NCBI RefSeq assembly: GCF_018492665.1
Contig: NZ_JAFVME010000001.1
Span: 186,001-250,000 of the forward strand
Length of the DNA: 64,000 nt
Origin: Pedobacter sp. B4-66
GTDB lineage: Bacteria; Bacteroidota; Bacteroidia; Sphingobacteriales; Sphingobacteriaceae
Reading direction: 5' to 3'
The notes beneath the pieces are model-generated. The model searched no databases. It was given only the letters and a program-made list of their open reading frames with translations, and was not told where the DNA came from. The position numbers and the translations under genes are program-made. The first letter of the stretch is position 1; every line of letters begins with the position of its first letter. Below, piece by piece: positions 42,209 to 50,718 of the stretch.

Positions 42209-44980
42209 TTAATCAATTTTATATCTATAAACTAACCTTCCTAACTCACCCGCTGCATTAATACCCTCAACAACAACCTTGTACACCCCAGGCCCATCTG
42301 CATTAAAGAAATCAAACTTCACCTTACCATTTTCACTTGTTTTCAAAGTTGGATTCCAATAAATGGTGGAACGAAGATCAGGCAATTTCATATTAGCATT
42401 CTGTTGATCATAACGAGGAGAATAAAACAGACGGGCTTTATTAAAACCCTTTGGCGAAATATTGGCTATCGAAGGAGTATATCTTGCATTATCACTTCCA
42501 CCTCGTCTTGTATTGATTAATATCACCCCATTCATTCCTTTGTTTCCATAAATACTAGTTAGCCCCGGAGTTCTTAAAACCTCAATACTTTCTATATCTG
42601 CAGGCGGTGGATCTCCAAAATCAAAAATCCCACCTATTGCATTACAATTACCATCACTGGGACTATACTGAACTCCATCAAGAACAATTAACATTGCCGA
42701 CCCCGCGTTATACTCTGTAGTTGAGGTTCTCCCCGAAAATGCACAGGTAACGGGAGGACACATTGCTGAAATTGAAACCTTTCTAAGAATAATATTAGTT
42801 AATCTACCTTCCAAACATCCTGCTAAAGTTGCGCATGCTTTAAGCTCCTCTGCTTTGATAATTTGATCATAATGATCCGGCCCATTTAAGTTATGCACTC
42901 TAACTATTGGTTTTATTTTTTTAGCTTGAATATTAACTTCTTTTAACCTTTGGGTTCTACTTAATCCACCAACATTTGCTAAAGCTTCATCTTGTTTTTT
43001 ACTGTTATCCAGATATTCTTTAATACTGCCCGAAATATTGGCATTGATATCTGCCGTATTCTTATTTTTAGTTAGTTTCTGTGTTGCAATACTGTCCAAT
43101 ATTACTTCTACATTCTTACCATTCTTCCCTCTTCTTGCCTGCACAGCTAATTTTATACTATCAGTAAGTACGAGCTGATCAAAGTTAAACCGGCCTGATT
43201 CATCAGTAATTGTATCTCTTACAATTCCGGCGCGCAAGGATAATAAAGTCACTTTTCCTTTAGCAATAGGTTTACCACCTAAACTCACTACCTTGCCTGA
43301 TATTTCTGAAGTAAGCTGTTCAGCTTTATAAATAAGAGGACTCTTATTTTCTTTTATCAGATTGTTCCAGGCAAATCTTCTGTACCCCTGTGTCAACATT
43401 AAGTTATCAAGCGCTCGGTTTACTTCTTCCGTTTCTTTTGCAAAATAATAGCCGGGCCTCTCTATGTATCCTTTTAAATCAGAATTAAGCAGTGTATTTG
43501 AAAGCAATGTATTCTCAAACACCTCATCATACGGCACTTTCGTTTCATTAATTACACTTAAAGAAAAATTACCAATAACGGGATTTCTTTTAGAATCCAA
43601 AGCCTCCAATTCCATTTCTACCTTTTCTTTGGCAGTGTAATTATCCTTTACTGTATTTAATTTAAGCTCCATCAGATCCGGATTCTTTACAAATACAATC
43701 CGCTCATTTAAGGGCTCTCCATTCCCATTAAAAAGAGTAAACTGGGCAATTCCTGTCGGGAAATCTTTCTTTTGTAACCATACAGAGGTTGAGGGTTTAA
43801 TTACTTTCACTTGTGAAGCATAAATCAATTCACCTCCCGATTGTGCAATGAGGCTAACAAATTGCTGGGCTTTAACCTGATCTGCTGAAGCATTAATCCT
43901 AACCAATAAACTATCATTTAAGGTTTGATAAACAGCAAGTACATACCCTTGATTTACAGCCTTTGGCAGATCTAATTTCATCTCTGATCCGTCAGGATAA
44001 AGAATAACTGCATGATAGCTTTTACCAGACTCCGGCTTTAAATTAAACATTCCCATACCGACATGAAAACTCTCAAAGCTGACCACTTCCTTATTCTCAC
44101 TATCCTTCACAACACCTTTAATCGGCAGTCCTAACCCATCAACACCTACAGCCTTAAAGCCAATCCTCGAAGTTATTCCATTAACAAGGCTACCGCTTTC
44201 AGGAAAAAACTGCACATCACTCTGTGAAAGCGCAACCTTTATCGGAACTGTTTTAGTAACGCTTTTCTTTCCATCTATTTTTATTGTAGTTTGCAGATAA
44301 GCACCTTTTAAATCCATTTTTGGGTCATTAAGAATGCTAACTGCTATATTTCCTTCATCATCAGTCTTCACTCTTTCAGTTGTCACTACTTCCTTGTCCA
44401 CAACAATTTCATAATTTACTACCTTACCTGAAAGTGCTTCACCTCCTTCATTCCTATAGTTTAATTGAACCACTACTGCCGGTTTATTTTCAATAGTTTT
44501 ATACTGGTAATCAACTTTAGCTATCACCTCATTATCGAAAGCATTTCCAACCATAAATGTCCGATCGAAGAAGTAGTCCTCACCGGCATTGCGCATCCAT
44601 TGAGTATAAGATCTTAGCCTGTAATTCCCCTCATTTAAAGTATCACTTAGAACAAAATCTCCAATAGCCATCCCTGCCATAACCGGAAGCTTCAAGGTTT
44701 GTTGTATCGAATCTCTTTCATTAATCAGATCTACATATAAGGCCCCACTTAATGCAGAAAGCTGATGTCGGCTACCAATGGTTACATAAGCCTTAAACCA
44801 AATCGTATCACCCAATGCGTAGTAAGGTTTATCGGTATGCAGATATACTTTTTCCTGAGGATTAGTTTCCGACCAATGCTGCAAAGAGCCGATCAGCTTT
44901 TCAATAGGATCATCATCTTTTGGTACAAATGCCAAAAAAATCAAAAGAAATAACAATAATCCGAACTGAGCGCGCTTCAT
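42209..44980 (-). CDS. MG2 / carboxypeptidase-regulatory / TonB-plug exported protein, unit 6
   Basis: 923 residues, the 5'-most unit of the array and the one with the best-preserved plug domain. Parts: hydrophobic N-terminus (MKRAQFGLLLFLLIFLAF), MG2 (about 43-145, HTDKPYYALGDTIW), a beta-domain (150-250), QSDVQFFPESG (about 255), LMLTQGYRRFAWN (about 533), a carboxypeptidase-regulatory-like domain (560-640), CATLAGC (715), a plug with MLIVLDGVQYSP (763) and a full SusC-type motif IESIEVLRTPGLTSIYGNKG (797), then RSTIYWNP (870) to the end. No barrel follows the plug. The shared promoter-like element lies 22 bp upstream. The family is usually annotated from single domains (MG2, plug) and has no known role. 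Confidence 0.87.
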   Translation of the reverse strand: MKRAQFGLLLFLLIFLAFVPKDDDPIEKLIGSLQHWSETNPQEKVYLHTDKPYYALGDTIWFKAYVTIGSRHQLSALSGALYVDLINERDSIQQTLKLPVMAGMAIGDFVLSDTLNEGNYRLRSYTQWMRNAGEDYFFDRTFMVGNAFDNEVIAKVDYQYKTIENKPAVVVQLNYRNEGGEALSGKVVNYEIVVDKEVVTTERVKTDDEGNIAVSILNDPKMDLKGAYLQTTIKIDGKKSVTKTVPIKVALSQSDVQFFPESGSLVNGITSRIGFKAVGVDGLGLPIKGVVKDSENKEVVSFESFHVGMGMFNLKPESGKSYHAVILYPDGSEMKLDLPKAVNQGYVLAVYQTLNDSLLVRINASADQVKAQQFVSLIAQSGGELIYASQVKVIKPSTSVWLQKKDFPTGIAQFTLFNGNGEPLNERIVFVKNPDLMELKLNTVKDNYTAKEKVEMELEALDSKRNPVIGNFSLSVINETKVPYDEVFENTLLSNTLLNSDLKGYIERPGYYFAKETEEVNRALDNLMLTQGYRRFAWNNLIKENKSPLIYKAEQLTSEISGKVVSLGGKPIAKGKVTLLSLRAGIVRDTITDESGRFNFDQLVLTDSIKLAVQARRGKNGKNVEVILDSIATQKLTKNKNTADINANISGSIKEYLDNSKKQDEALANVGGLSRTQRLKEVNIQAKKIKPIVRVHNLNGPDHYDQIIKAEELKACATLAGCLEGRLTNIILRKVSISAMCPPVTCAFSGRTSTTEYNAGSAMLIVLDGVQYSPSDGNCNAIGGIFDFGDPPPADIESIEVLRTPGLTSIYGNKGMNGVILINTRRGGSDNARYTPSIANISPKGFNKARLFYSPRYDQQNANMKLPDLRSTIYWNPTLKTSENGKVKFDFFNADGPGVYKVVVEGINAAGELGRLVYRYKID

Positions 44981-45001
44981 AGATATTGCTTGGTTATAAT
45001 G

Positions 45002-45033
45002 AAAGACAACTAAGTGATGCTCAATGGGGACAA
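45002..45033 (-). promoter_or_regulatory. Shared bipartite promoter-like element before unit 6
   Basis: Minus strand: TTGTCCCC (45033-45026), 17 bp, TGTCTTT (45008-45002), 22 bp before the unit 6 ATG. It heads the transcript unit 6 - YD-repeat gene - unit 5. Boxes and spacing are the same as before units 2 and 4. Confidence 0.75.
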
Positions 45034-45124
45034 GACCTAAAATTATTTTAACAATATCATAATCTTATACTTAGGCAATGGTAATCTGCTTACGATACTT
45101 TCGCAGCATAAACATATTCGATAC

Positions 45125-46654
45125 ATGAAAAAAACGCTACTATTTAGTTTACTTGTAATTGGCCTACTCAGCTGTAAAAAAGAGAAATCAACAACAGATC
45201 AGGAAGTTGTTTTAAACGAAGATCCTTCAACCTATGCTGAGATTGGATCCCTTGATATTGGAGAACTAGGCGCTGCCGAAATCTCTGCATTTGACCCCGC
45301 TACAAACAAACTGTTTGTCGTAAAAAACGAGAATGAGGATCAGCCAAATCAGATTAACCGAATTGAGGTGGTTGATTTTGTAAATCCATCAAACATGAAA
45401 GCTGCTGGTTTTATAAGCGTTAGCCCTTACGGAGGAGCAGTTAATAGCGTTGCCGTGCATGATGGTAAACTAGCCGCAGCAATCCAGGCCACCAACAAAC
45501 AAGCAAACGGCAAAGTTGTTGTTTTTAAAACCAGCGACCACAGCAAAATCAGTGAAATAAACATAGGTGCCTTGCCCGATATGGTTACCTTTTCTCCTGA
45601 TGGAAAATACATTTTAACCGCTAACGAAGGCGAGCCTAGCACCGATTACAAAAACGATCCGGCAGGAACAATCTCTATCATATCTGTTAACGACAACTAT
45701 GCGGTAACTACTATCGACTTCTCATCTATGATCGGTCAGCAAGCTGCTCTTACAGCTAAAGGATTTAGAGTTTTTGGCATAGGTAAAAACTTCGTAAACG
45801 ATATAGAACCAGAATACATAACCATATCTAGCGATTCGAAAACTGCCTGGGTAACTTTGCAGGAAAACAATGCAATAGCCAAAATTGATATTGCTTCGAA
45901 AACCATAACCAACATATTCCCTCTTGGGTTTAAAGATTACAACACAGATGGTAACGAAATAGATCCTAGTGATAAAGACGGTGGTTTTGCTGCTGCAAAG
46001 TGGCCGGTAAAAGGTATTTATATGCCTGATGCTATTGCCGTACTTGAGCAAAACGGAACTCCTTACCTATTTACCGCCAACGAAGGTGATGCAAGAGAAT
46101 ACGATGCCTTTTCTGAAATTAAAAGAGTTAAGGACATTACGCTTGATCCTACAGCTTTCCCAAATGCAGCCGAGCTAAAAAAAGATGGTAAACTTGGTCG
46201 CCTTAACATTACAACAACCTTAGGCGATGCCGATGGTGATGGAGTTTTTGATGCATTATATTCATTAGGTTCTCGTTCATTTAGCGTTTGGAATGGCATC
46301 AATGGAAGTCAGATTTTCGACAGTAAAAACGAACTGGACGCCAAATGTGTTGCCGCTAACACTTATGAAGACAGCAGAAGTGACGACAAAAGTGTTGAAC
46401 CAGAAGGAATAACTATTGGAACCGTTGGAACCAAAAAAGTTGCTTTTGTAGGTATGGAAAGAGCTGATGCAGTAGCCGTATATGATGTAACCAATCCGGT
46501 TAAACCTGTTTTCTTACAACTTTTAAAATGTGGAGATGCTCCTGAAGGAGTATTGTTTATTTCTGCAAAAAACAGTCCTACCAAGAAAAGTTTATTGGTA
46601 GTAAGCAGTGAAAACGATGGTGTAATTAAAGTCTATACCCCTAAAACTATATAA
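45125..46654 (+). CDS. Choice-of-anchor-I-type lipoprotein (beta-propeller)
   Basis: A 509-residue lipoprotein with lipobox LLSC (Cys at about residue 17) followed by KKEK. The body is a beta-propeller of the kind found in bacterial choice-of-anchor I proteins and the related mesenchyme-specific cell surface glycoprotein: PYGGAVNSVAVHDGKLAAAIQ, DMVTFSPDGKYILTANEGEPS, DIEPEYITISSDSKTAWVTLQENNAIAKID, PYLFTANEGDAREYD, LYSLGSRSFSVWN and SVEPEGITIGTVGTKKVAFVGMERADAVAVYD. These proteins are sometimes linked with phosphatase activity, but no catalytic site is clear here. It is divergent from the macroglobulin-like array and converges on the DUF1772 gene, 6 bp away. Confidence 0.85.
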   Translation: MKKTLLFSLLVIGLLSCKKEKSTTDQEVVLNEDPSTYAEIGSLDIGELGAAEISAFDPATNKLFVVKNENEDQPNQINRIEVVDFVNPSNMKAAGFISVSPYGGAVNSVAVHDGKLAAAIQATNKQANGKVVVFKTSDHSKISEINIGALPDMVTFSPDGKYILTANEGEPSTDYKNDPAGTISIISVNDNYAVTTIDFSSMIGQQAALTAKGFRVFGIGKNFVNDIEPEYITISSDSKTAWVTLQENNAIAKIDIASKTITNIFPLGFKDYNTDGNEIDPSDKDGGFAAAKWPVKGIYMPDAIAVLEQNGTPYLFTANEGDAREYDAFSEIKRVKDITLDPTAFPNAAELKKDGKLGRLNITTTLGDADGDGVFDALYSLGSRSFSVWNGINGSQIFDSKNELDAKCVAANTYEDSRSDDKSVEPEGITIGTVGTKKVAFVGMERADAVAVYDVTNPVKPVFLQLLKCGDAPEGVLFISAKNSPTKKSLLVVSSENDGVIKVYTPKTI

Positions 46655-46660
46655 CAATTC

Positions 46661-47191
46661 TTAATTGCGTGTTTGTGCCCCATCTGGGTACAAACATGCA
46701 ATTATAACCAATACAATAGCCAAAGTAGATGTAACTGCCCGAATGGTATTTAATGAATTCCAAGTGGCTTCAAACCCAATCCTATGCGCCTTCATTGCCT
46801 CAGCAGTTGCTGATTTCAAATCAAAAACATCTAATGCATTGTTAAGGGGCACATTCCCAAAAATAGTAACTCCAAAAGTTCCAATAATATAACACAAAGC
46901 TGCTGCAACCAACAACCAGAATTTAAGTTGTAAAGGCTGACCATAGTGCAGATATGCACTTAGCGGCAACAACACCAATGCTCCAAAAAATCCTGCGAAA
47001 AATACCGGATTTAATATGGCCCTGTTAATTTCCTGCATTGCGGTTAAATAACCTTCATCCGACAGCTTTGCCAATCCCAGATTTACTGAGCAAGACCAGG
47101 CATAAAATAATCCTGCCATTAGTGCCGTAGTGGTACCCGCAAGTACCAAAACTATATTCGTTAAAGACATCATACGATTTAACTTTTCCAT
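46661..47191 (-). CDS. DUF1772 membrane protein
   Basis: A 176-residue protein with four hydrophobic segments (about 9-28, 60-80, 88-108 and 150-170). The pattern of the DUF1772 (anthrone-oxygenase-like) family is visible: GLFYAWSCSVNLGLAKLSDEGYLTAMQEINRAILNPVFFAGFFGA, then NVPLNNALDVFDL and FEATWNSLNTIRAVTSTLA. The biochemical role in bacteria is not established. It starts 6 bp after the NmrA/QorB-like gene stops, so the two form an operon, probably controlled by the upstream AraC regulator. Confidence 0.87.
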   Translation of the reverse strand: MEKLNRMMSLTNIVLVLAGTTTALMAGLFYAWSCSVNLGLAKLSDEGYLTAMQEINRAILNPVFFAGFFGALVLLPLSAYLHYGQPLQLKFWLLVAAALCYIIGTFGVTIFGNVPLNNALDVFDLKSATAEAMKAHRIGFEATWNSLNTIRAVTSTLAIVLVIIACLYPDGAQTRN

Positions 47192-47197
47192 AAATTA

Positions 47198-48049
47198 CTA
47201 AAGATTTCTTAGATATTCCTTAAGCTCAAATGGTTTACGCTTTAATAAATTCTCCAGTGTAATATCAACATAAGAAAACTCATCAGCTTTAATACTATCG
47301 GCCAAACTCAACTGCCAGCCTATCTGATCATCAGGCATTTGAAACTTATCCAGTTCTTCAGCTAAAACTACATTAGGGATATTCACATAAGAAACCTCGA
47401 CTCCCTTTTCCGCGGTTAAAATTGCCGCCAGGTCTTTAAAAGTATAAGCCTTTGAACCCGTTATTTCATACCGCTTATTTTCATGACCATTGCTTGCAAG
47501 CACATTACTTAGCGCCTCAGCAATGTCCATACGCAATACAAAACTTACTGCTCCATTACCTGCCGGATAGTAAATATTGCCATGTTCCAGCGCCTCGCCA
47601 ATAAACATTGGGATGGTTTCCATATACAAACTATTGCCAAAAAAAGTATGAGGTATTCCTGAATCCAAAATAGCCTTTTCTGTTGCCAAACATTGTTGCG
47701 TTGCCATAAAGCGCGCATCCAATTTTGGCTTTACAGCACCTGTATAAACAATGTGTTGCACGCCCTGCTGTTTTGCGGCCTTAACCACATTAGTTTCCTC
47801 TTTAACTCCCTGCTCGCCTATACTTATTGCCGATATTTGCAATAGCTTATCAACTCCTTTCAATGCTTCATTTAATGATTCAAGATCGTCATAATCGGCA
47901 ATGCGAATTTGAATACCTGAATCTTTTAGATCCTCCATTTTCTTTGGATCTCTTACTATCGCCACGATCTGCTCTGGCTCAATCTTGTTCAATAGAAAAC
48001 CTATAGTTGCTTTACCAAGGTTTCCGTTTGCTCCTGTTATTGCTATCAT
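47198..48049 (-). CDS. NmrA/QorB-like NAD(P)-binding reductase
   Basis: A protein of 283 residues from the ATG at 48049 (MIAITGANGNLGKATIGFLL); an upstream in-frame start at 48067 would only add MVKKEI. The Rossmann motif TGANGNLG is at residues 5-12. The atypical-SDR pattern continues with VAIVRDPKKMEDL, GVDKLLQISAISIG, VQHIVYTGAVKP, FFGNSLYMETIP and YEITGSKAYTFKDLAAILT. It resembles the NAD(P)H:quinone oxidoreductase QorB/YtfG, which reduces quinones in the cytosol. It is followed at 6 bp by DUF1772 and preceded at 87 bp by an AraC regulator, an arrangement suggesting a stress- or quinone-responsive unit. Confidence 0.87.
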   Translation of the reverse strand: MIAITGANGNLGKATIGFLLNKIEPEQIVAIVRDPKKMEDLKDSGIQIRIADYDDLESLNEALKGVDKLLQISAISIGEQGVKEETNVVKAAKQQGVQHIVYTGAVKPKLDARFMATQQCLATEKAILDSGIPHTFFGNSLYMETIPMFIGEALEHGNIYYPAGNGAVSFVLRMDIAEALSNVLASNGHENKRYEITGSKAYTFKDLAAILTAEKGVEVSYVNIPNVVLAEELDKFQMPDDQIGWQLSLADSIKADEFSYVDITLENLLKRKPFELKEYLRNL

Positions 48050-48136
48050 AATTTCTTTTTTTACCAAAATTATGTGCTATACAAAACCATGAATAGAACA
48101 AAACCGACACTAAATATTATTTAAATAAAAGATGAG

Positions 48137-48955
48137 TTATTTAATGAGTTCAGGAAAATTCTCTACCAGCTCATTTGATTGTTTTTGATATTGCTCCGGA
48201 CTAAATCCTGTAAATTCTTTAAAAGAACGGATAAAATGAGATTGATCAGCGTAGCCATTTTCAAAAGCTACATCTGTAAGGATATTATATTTATTGTTTC
48301 TCAACTGACTTAAAGACGCCTGAAAACGACATACTCTGGAAAACAATTTCGGACTAATTCCTATATTTTGGTTAAATCTGCGCTCAAAGCTTCTTTCTGA
48401 TATTCTTAAATCCTGCTGCAATTCTTTTAAAGTGATATTACCATTTGAACCGATCATTTTAGACGCAGCATACTCTGTAAGGGTATCGGGTACATTACCG
48501 TTTTTACGAATCAAATTAAACAGATAATCTGAAATTAGTTCTATTTGATGGGCCAGAGATGAAGCATTCAAAAGTCTTTCAGACAAGTTATAATCGGTCT
48601 TTTTTGAGGTCAAATCCACATCCAAGCAGGCATTTGTAATTTCAACTGCACTAAATCCAAATATAGATTTTACCGCATCTGGATAAAAATAGACCCCAAT
48701 AGTATTGAATTTTCCTGCCGTACGAATTTCCGTGTGTTTAGTAGTTTGTCCGTATAAAAACACTTCCGGCAGTTTGTAATTGTGAGATTCCAAAAACGAC
48801 CCCTGCTCTGCCTGCCCAAAAATCATTCCCGGACAACCGTCTGGAAGCGCAACAAATGTTGTAGGCGCGCAACCATTACTTCCGCCCTCTAAAATCCAGA
48901 AGTAGCGAACATATCTTTTAAGATAATCAGGAGGCTGTACCAGTTTGCAATTCAT
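48137..48955 (-). CDS. AraC-family transcriptional regulator
   Basis: A 272-residue regulator. The N-terminal half (LVQPPDYLKRYVRYFWILEG ... ALPDGCPGMIFG) is the small sensor domain seen in many Bacteroidota AraC proteins. The C-terminal half has the two HTH motifs (ITLKELQQDLRISERSFERRFNQNIGISPKLFSRVCRFQ and YNILTDVAFENGYADQSHFIRSFKEFTGFSPEQY, about 175-262). It stands at the head of the reductase-DUF1772 gene pair on the same strand and probably controls it. The effector is not known. Confidence 0.92.
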   Translation of the reverse strand: MNCKLVQPPDYLKRYVRYFWILEGGSNGCAPTTFVALPDGCPGMIFGQAEQGSFLESHNYKLPEVFLYGQTTKHTEIRTAGKFNTIGVYFYPDAVKSIFGFSAVEITNACLDVDLTSKKTDYNLSERLLNASSLAHQIELISDYLFNLIRKNGNVPDTLTEYAASKMIGSNGNITLKELQQDLRISERSFERRFNQNIGISPKLFSRVCRFQASLSQLRNNKYNILTDVAFENGYADQSHFIRSFKEFTGFSPEQYQKQSNELVENFPELIK

Positions 48956-49254
48956 TATATTCGTTTGACTCGAATCTTAGTCTAAAATTACAAATAATTT
49001 ATAAAGCTATAAGATAGTCCATCCAAACCTACATCTTCTTCAGCTTTGGTTCAGGATTTCCTTTGGGGATCTTCTGGATCAATAACATTACATCTACGTT
49101 TCGGAACGAAAGTGTATCGAAGGGCAGAGTGAGAATTCAACCCGCAACTACCTAGCAATTATTACACTACGCTGTTTATACTATTTTGTACAAACAGTTA
49201 TTACCCCGTATATTTGATATATATTAATATTTCAATTAATTAATATAGGCTACT
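48956..49254. other. Intergenic region with the suf promoter and a possible short coding remnant
   Basis: The 299 bp between araC and sufB. The right end holds the promoter at 49185-49216. In the middle (49029-49136, minus strand) is an open stretch of 35 codons between stops with protein-like composition (ILTLPFDTLSFRNVDV and LLIQKIPKGNPEPKLKKM, then TAG). It has no start codon at its beginning and may be the tail of a lost gene or a dispersed repeat. Nothing else is recognised. Confidence 0.4.
49185..49216 (+). promoter_or_regulatory. suf operon promoter
   Basis: TTTG (49185-49188), 20 bp, TATATTTG (49209-49216), a full match to the Bacteroidota consensus. Transcription would start near 49223, about 30 nt before sufB. 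Directly after it ATTAATATTTCAATTAATTAATA (49223-49245) has overlapping A+T-rich dyads that could be regulator sites, but this is speculative. Confidence 0.7.
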
Positions 49255-50700
49255 ATGAAAGAAAAACCAGATACTCTGGAGCAGGCCGTATTAACCGAAT
49301 ACAAATACGGTTTTGTAACAGACATAGATACAGATGTAATTGCCAAGGGCCTTAACGAAAACACCATCCGACTTATCTCAAGTAAAAAGAACGAACCGGA
49401 ATGGCTGCTAGATTGGCGACTTAAAGCTTATAACCACTGGTTAAAGCTAGAGGAACCAAAATGGGCAAACATTAAGTACCCCATCATCAATTACCAGGAC
49501 ATTATATATTATGCGGCTCCCAAGCCTAAAAAGCAATTAAACAGCCTTGATGAGGCCGATCCGGAATTACTAGCCACTTTTGAGAAGTTGGGAATCTCCT
49601 TAAACGAACAAAAACGACTTACAGGAGTTGCCGTTGATGTGGTGATGGATAGCGTTTCGATAGCTACCTCATTTAAAGAACAACTTTCGGAAATCGGGGT
49701 GATCTTTTGTTCCATCAGCGAAGCGGTACAGCTACATCCCGAATTGGTAAAACAATACCTTGGATCGATAGTTCCTATGACGGATAACTACTTTGCTGCG
49801 TTAAACTCGGCGGTATTTACCGATGGCTCATTCTGCTACATCCCTAAAGGAGTGCGCTGTCCGATGGAACTCTCAACCTATTTCCGTATCAATACAGAAA
49901 ATGCGGGTCAGTTTGAGCGTACGCTAATTATTGCAGAAGATGAAAGCTATGTGAGTTACCTTGAAGGCTGTACAGCCCCAATGCGTGATGAAAATCAGCT
50001 ACACGCCGCTGTAGTAGAGCTTGTTGCTCATACCAAGGCAGAAATTAAATATTCAACTGTGCAAAACTGGTATCCGGGCGACAAAAATGGCATGGGTGGT
50101 ATTTACAACTTCGTAACTAAACGTGGGATTTGTAAAGGCGATCATTCCAAAATCTCCTGGACACAGGTTGAAACAGGTTCGGCTATTACCTGGAAATACC
50201 CTAGTGTAATTCTAAAAGGTGATTATTCTATTGGTGAGTTTTATTCGGTTGCATTCACAAACAACCATCAACAGGCAGATACAGGTACAAAAATGACCCA
50301 TCTTGGTAAAAATACAAGGAGCAGAATTGTGTCTAAAGGGATCTCTGCAGGTCATAGTCAGAACAGCTACAGAGGATTGGTTAGAGCCAGTAAACAAGCC
50401 ACTAATGCGCGTAATTATTCGCAGTGCGATTCTTTGTTGCTTGGCGATAAATGTGGTGCACACACCTTCCCATACATAGAGGTTAAAAACAAAACGGCAA
50501 TTGTAGAGCATGAGGCTACTACTTCAAAAATTGGAGAAGATCAGCTTTTTTATTGCAAGCAAAGAGGCATCGATGCAGAAACCGCAGTGGCGCTTATTGT
50601 AAATGGTTTTGCCAAAGAAGTAATGAATCAGTTGCCCATGGAATTTGCCGTAGAAGCACAGAAACTACTGGCCATTAGCATGGAAGGCAGTGTCGGTTAA
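49255..50700 (+). CDS. sufB: Fe-S cluster assembly scaffold SufB
   Basis: A 481-residue cytosolic protein, the scaffold of the SufBCD complex on which Fe-S clusters are built. Recognised by the beta-helix core with [61 protein letters not shown] and [14 protein letters not shown], and by [20 protein letters not shown] near residue 395, which holds the conserved Cys and His thought to take part in assembly. The length is normal. It is first in the sufBCDSE operon and has its own promoter. No sufA gene is present. Confidence 0.97.
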   Translation: MKEKPDTLEQAVLTEYKYGFVTDIDTDVIAKGLNENTIRLISSKKNEPEWLLDWRLKAYNHWLKLEEPKWANIKYPIINYQDIIYYAAPKPKKQLNSLDEADPELLATFEKLGISLNEQKRLTGVAVDVVMDSVSIATSFKEQLSEIGVIFCSISEAVQLHPELVKQYLGSIVPMTDNYFAALNSAVFTDGSFCYIPKGVRCPMELSTYFRINTENAGQFERTLIIAEDESYVSYLEGCTAPMRDENQLHAAVVELVAHTKAEIKYSTVQNWYPGDKNGMGGIYNFVTKRGICKGDHSKISWTQVETGSAITWKYPSVILKGDYSIGEFYSVAFTNNHQQADTGTKMTHLGKNTRSRIVSKGISAGHSQNSYRGLVRASKQATNARNYSQCDSLLLGDKCGAHTFPYIEVKNKTAIVEHEATTSKIGEDQLFYCKQRGIDAETAVALIVNGFAKEVMNQLPMEFAVEAQKLLAISMEGSVG

Positions 50701-50718
50701 ACAAAATTTATAAGAATT

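Noticed and set aside
24787..44980. Array proteins as thioester alpha-2-macroglobulins (protease traps)
   Set aside because: No CGEQ-type thioester motif or bait-like region was seen in any unit, and the proteins are about half the usual length; only the MG2-type domain is shared.
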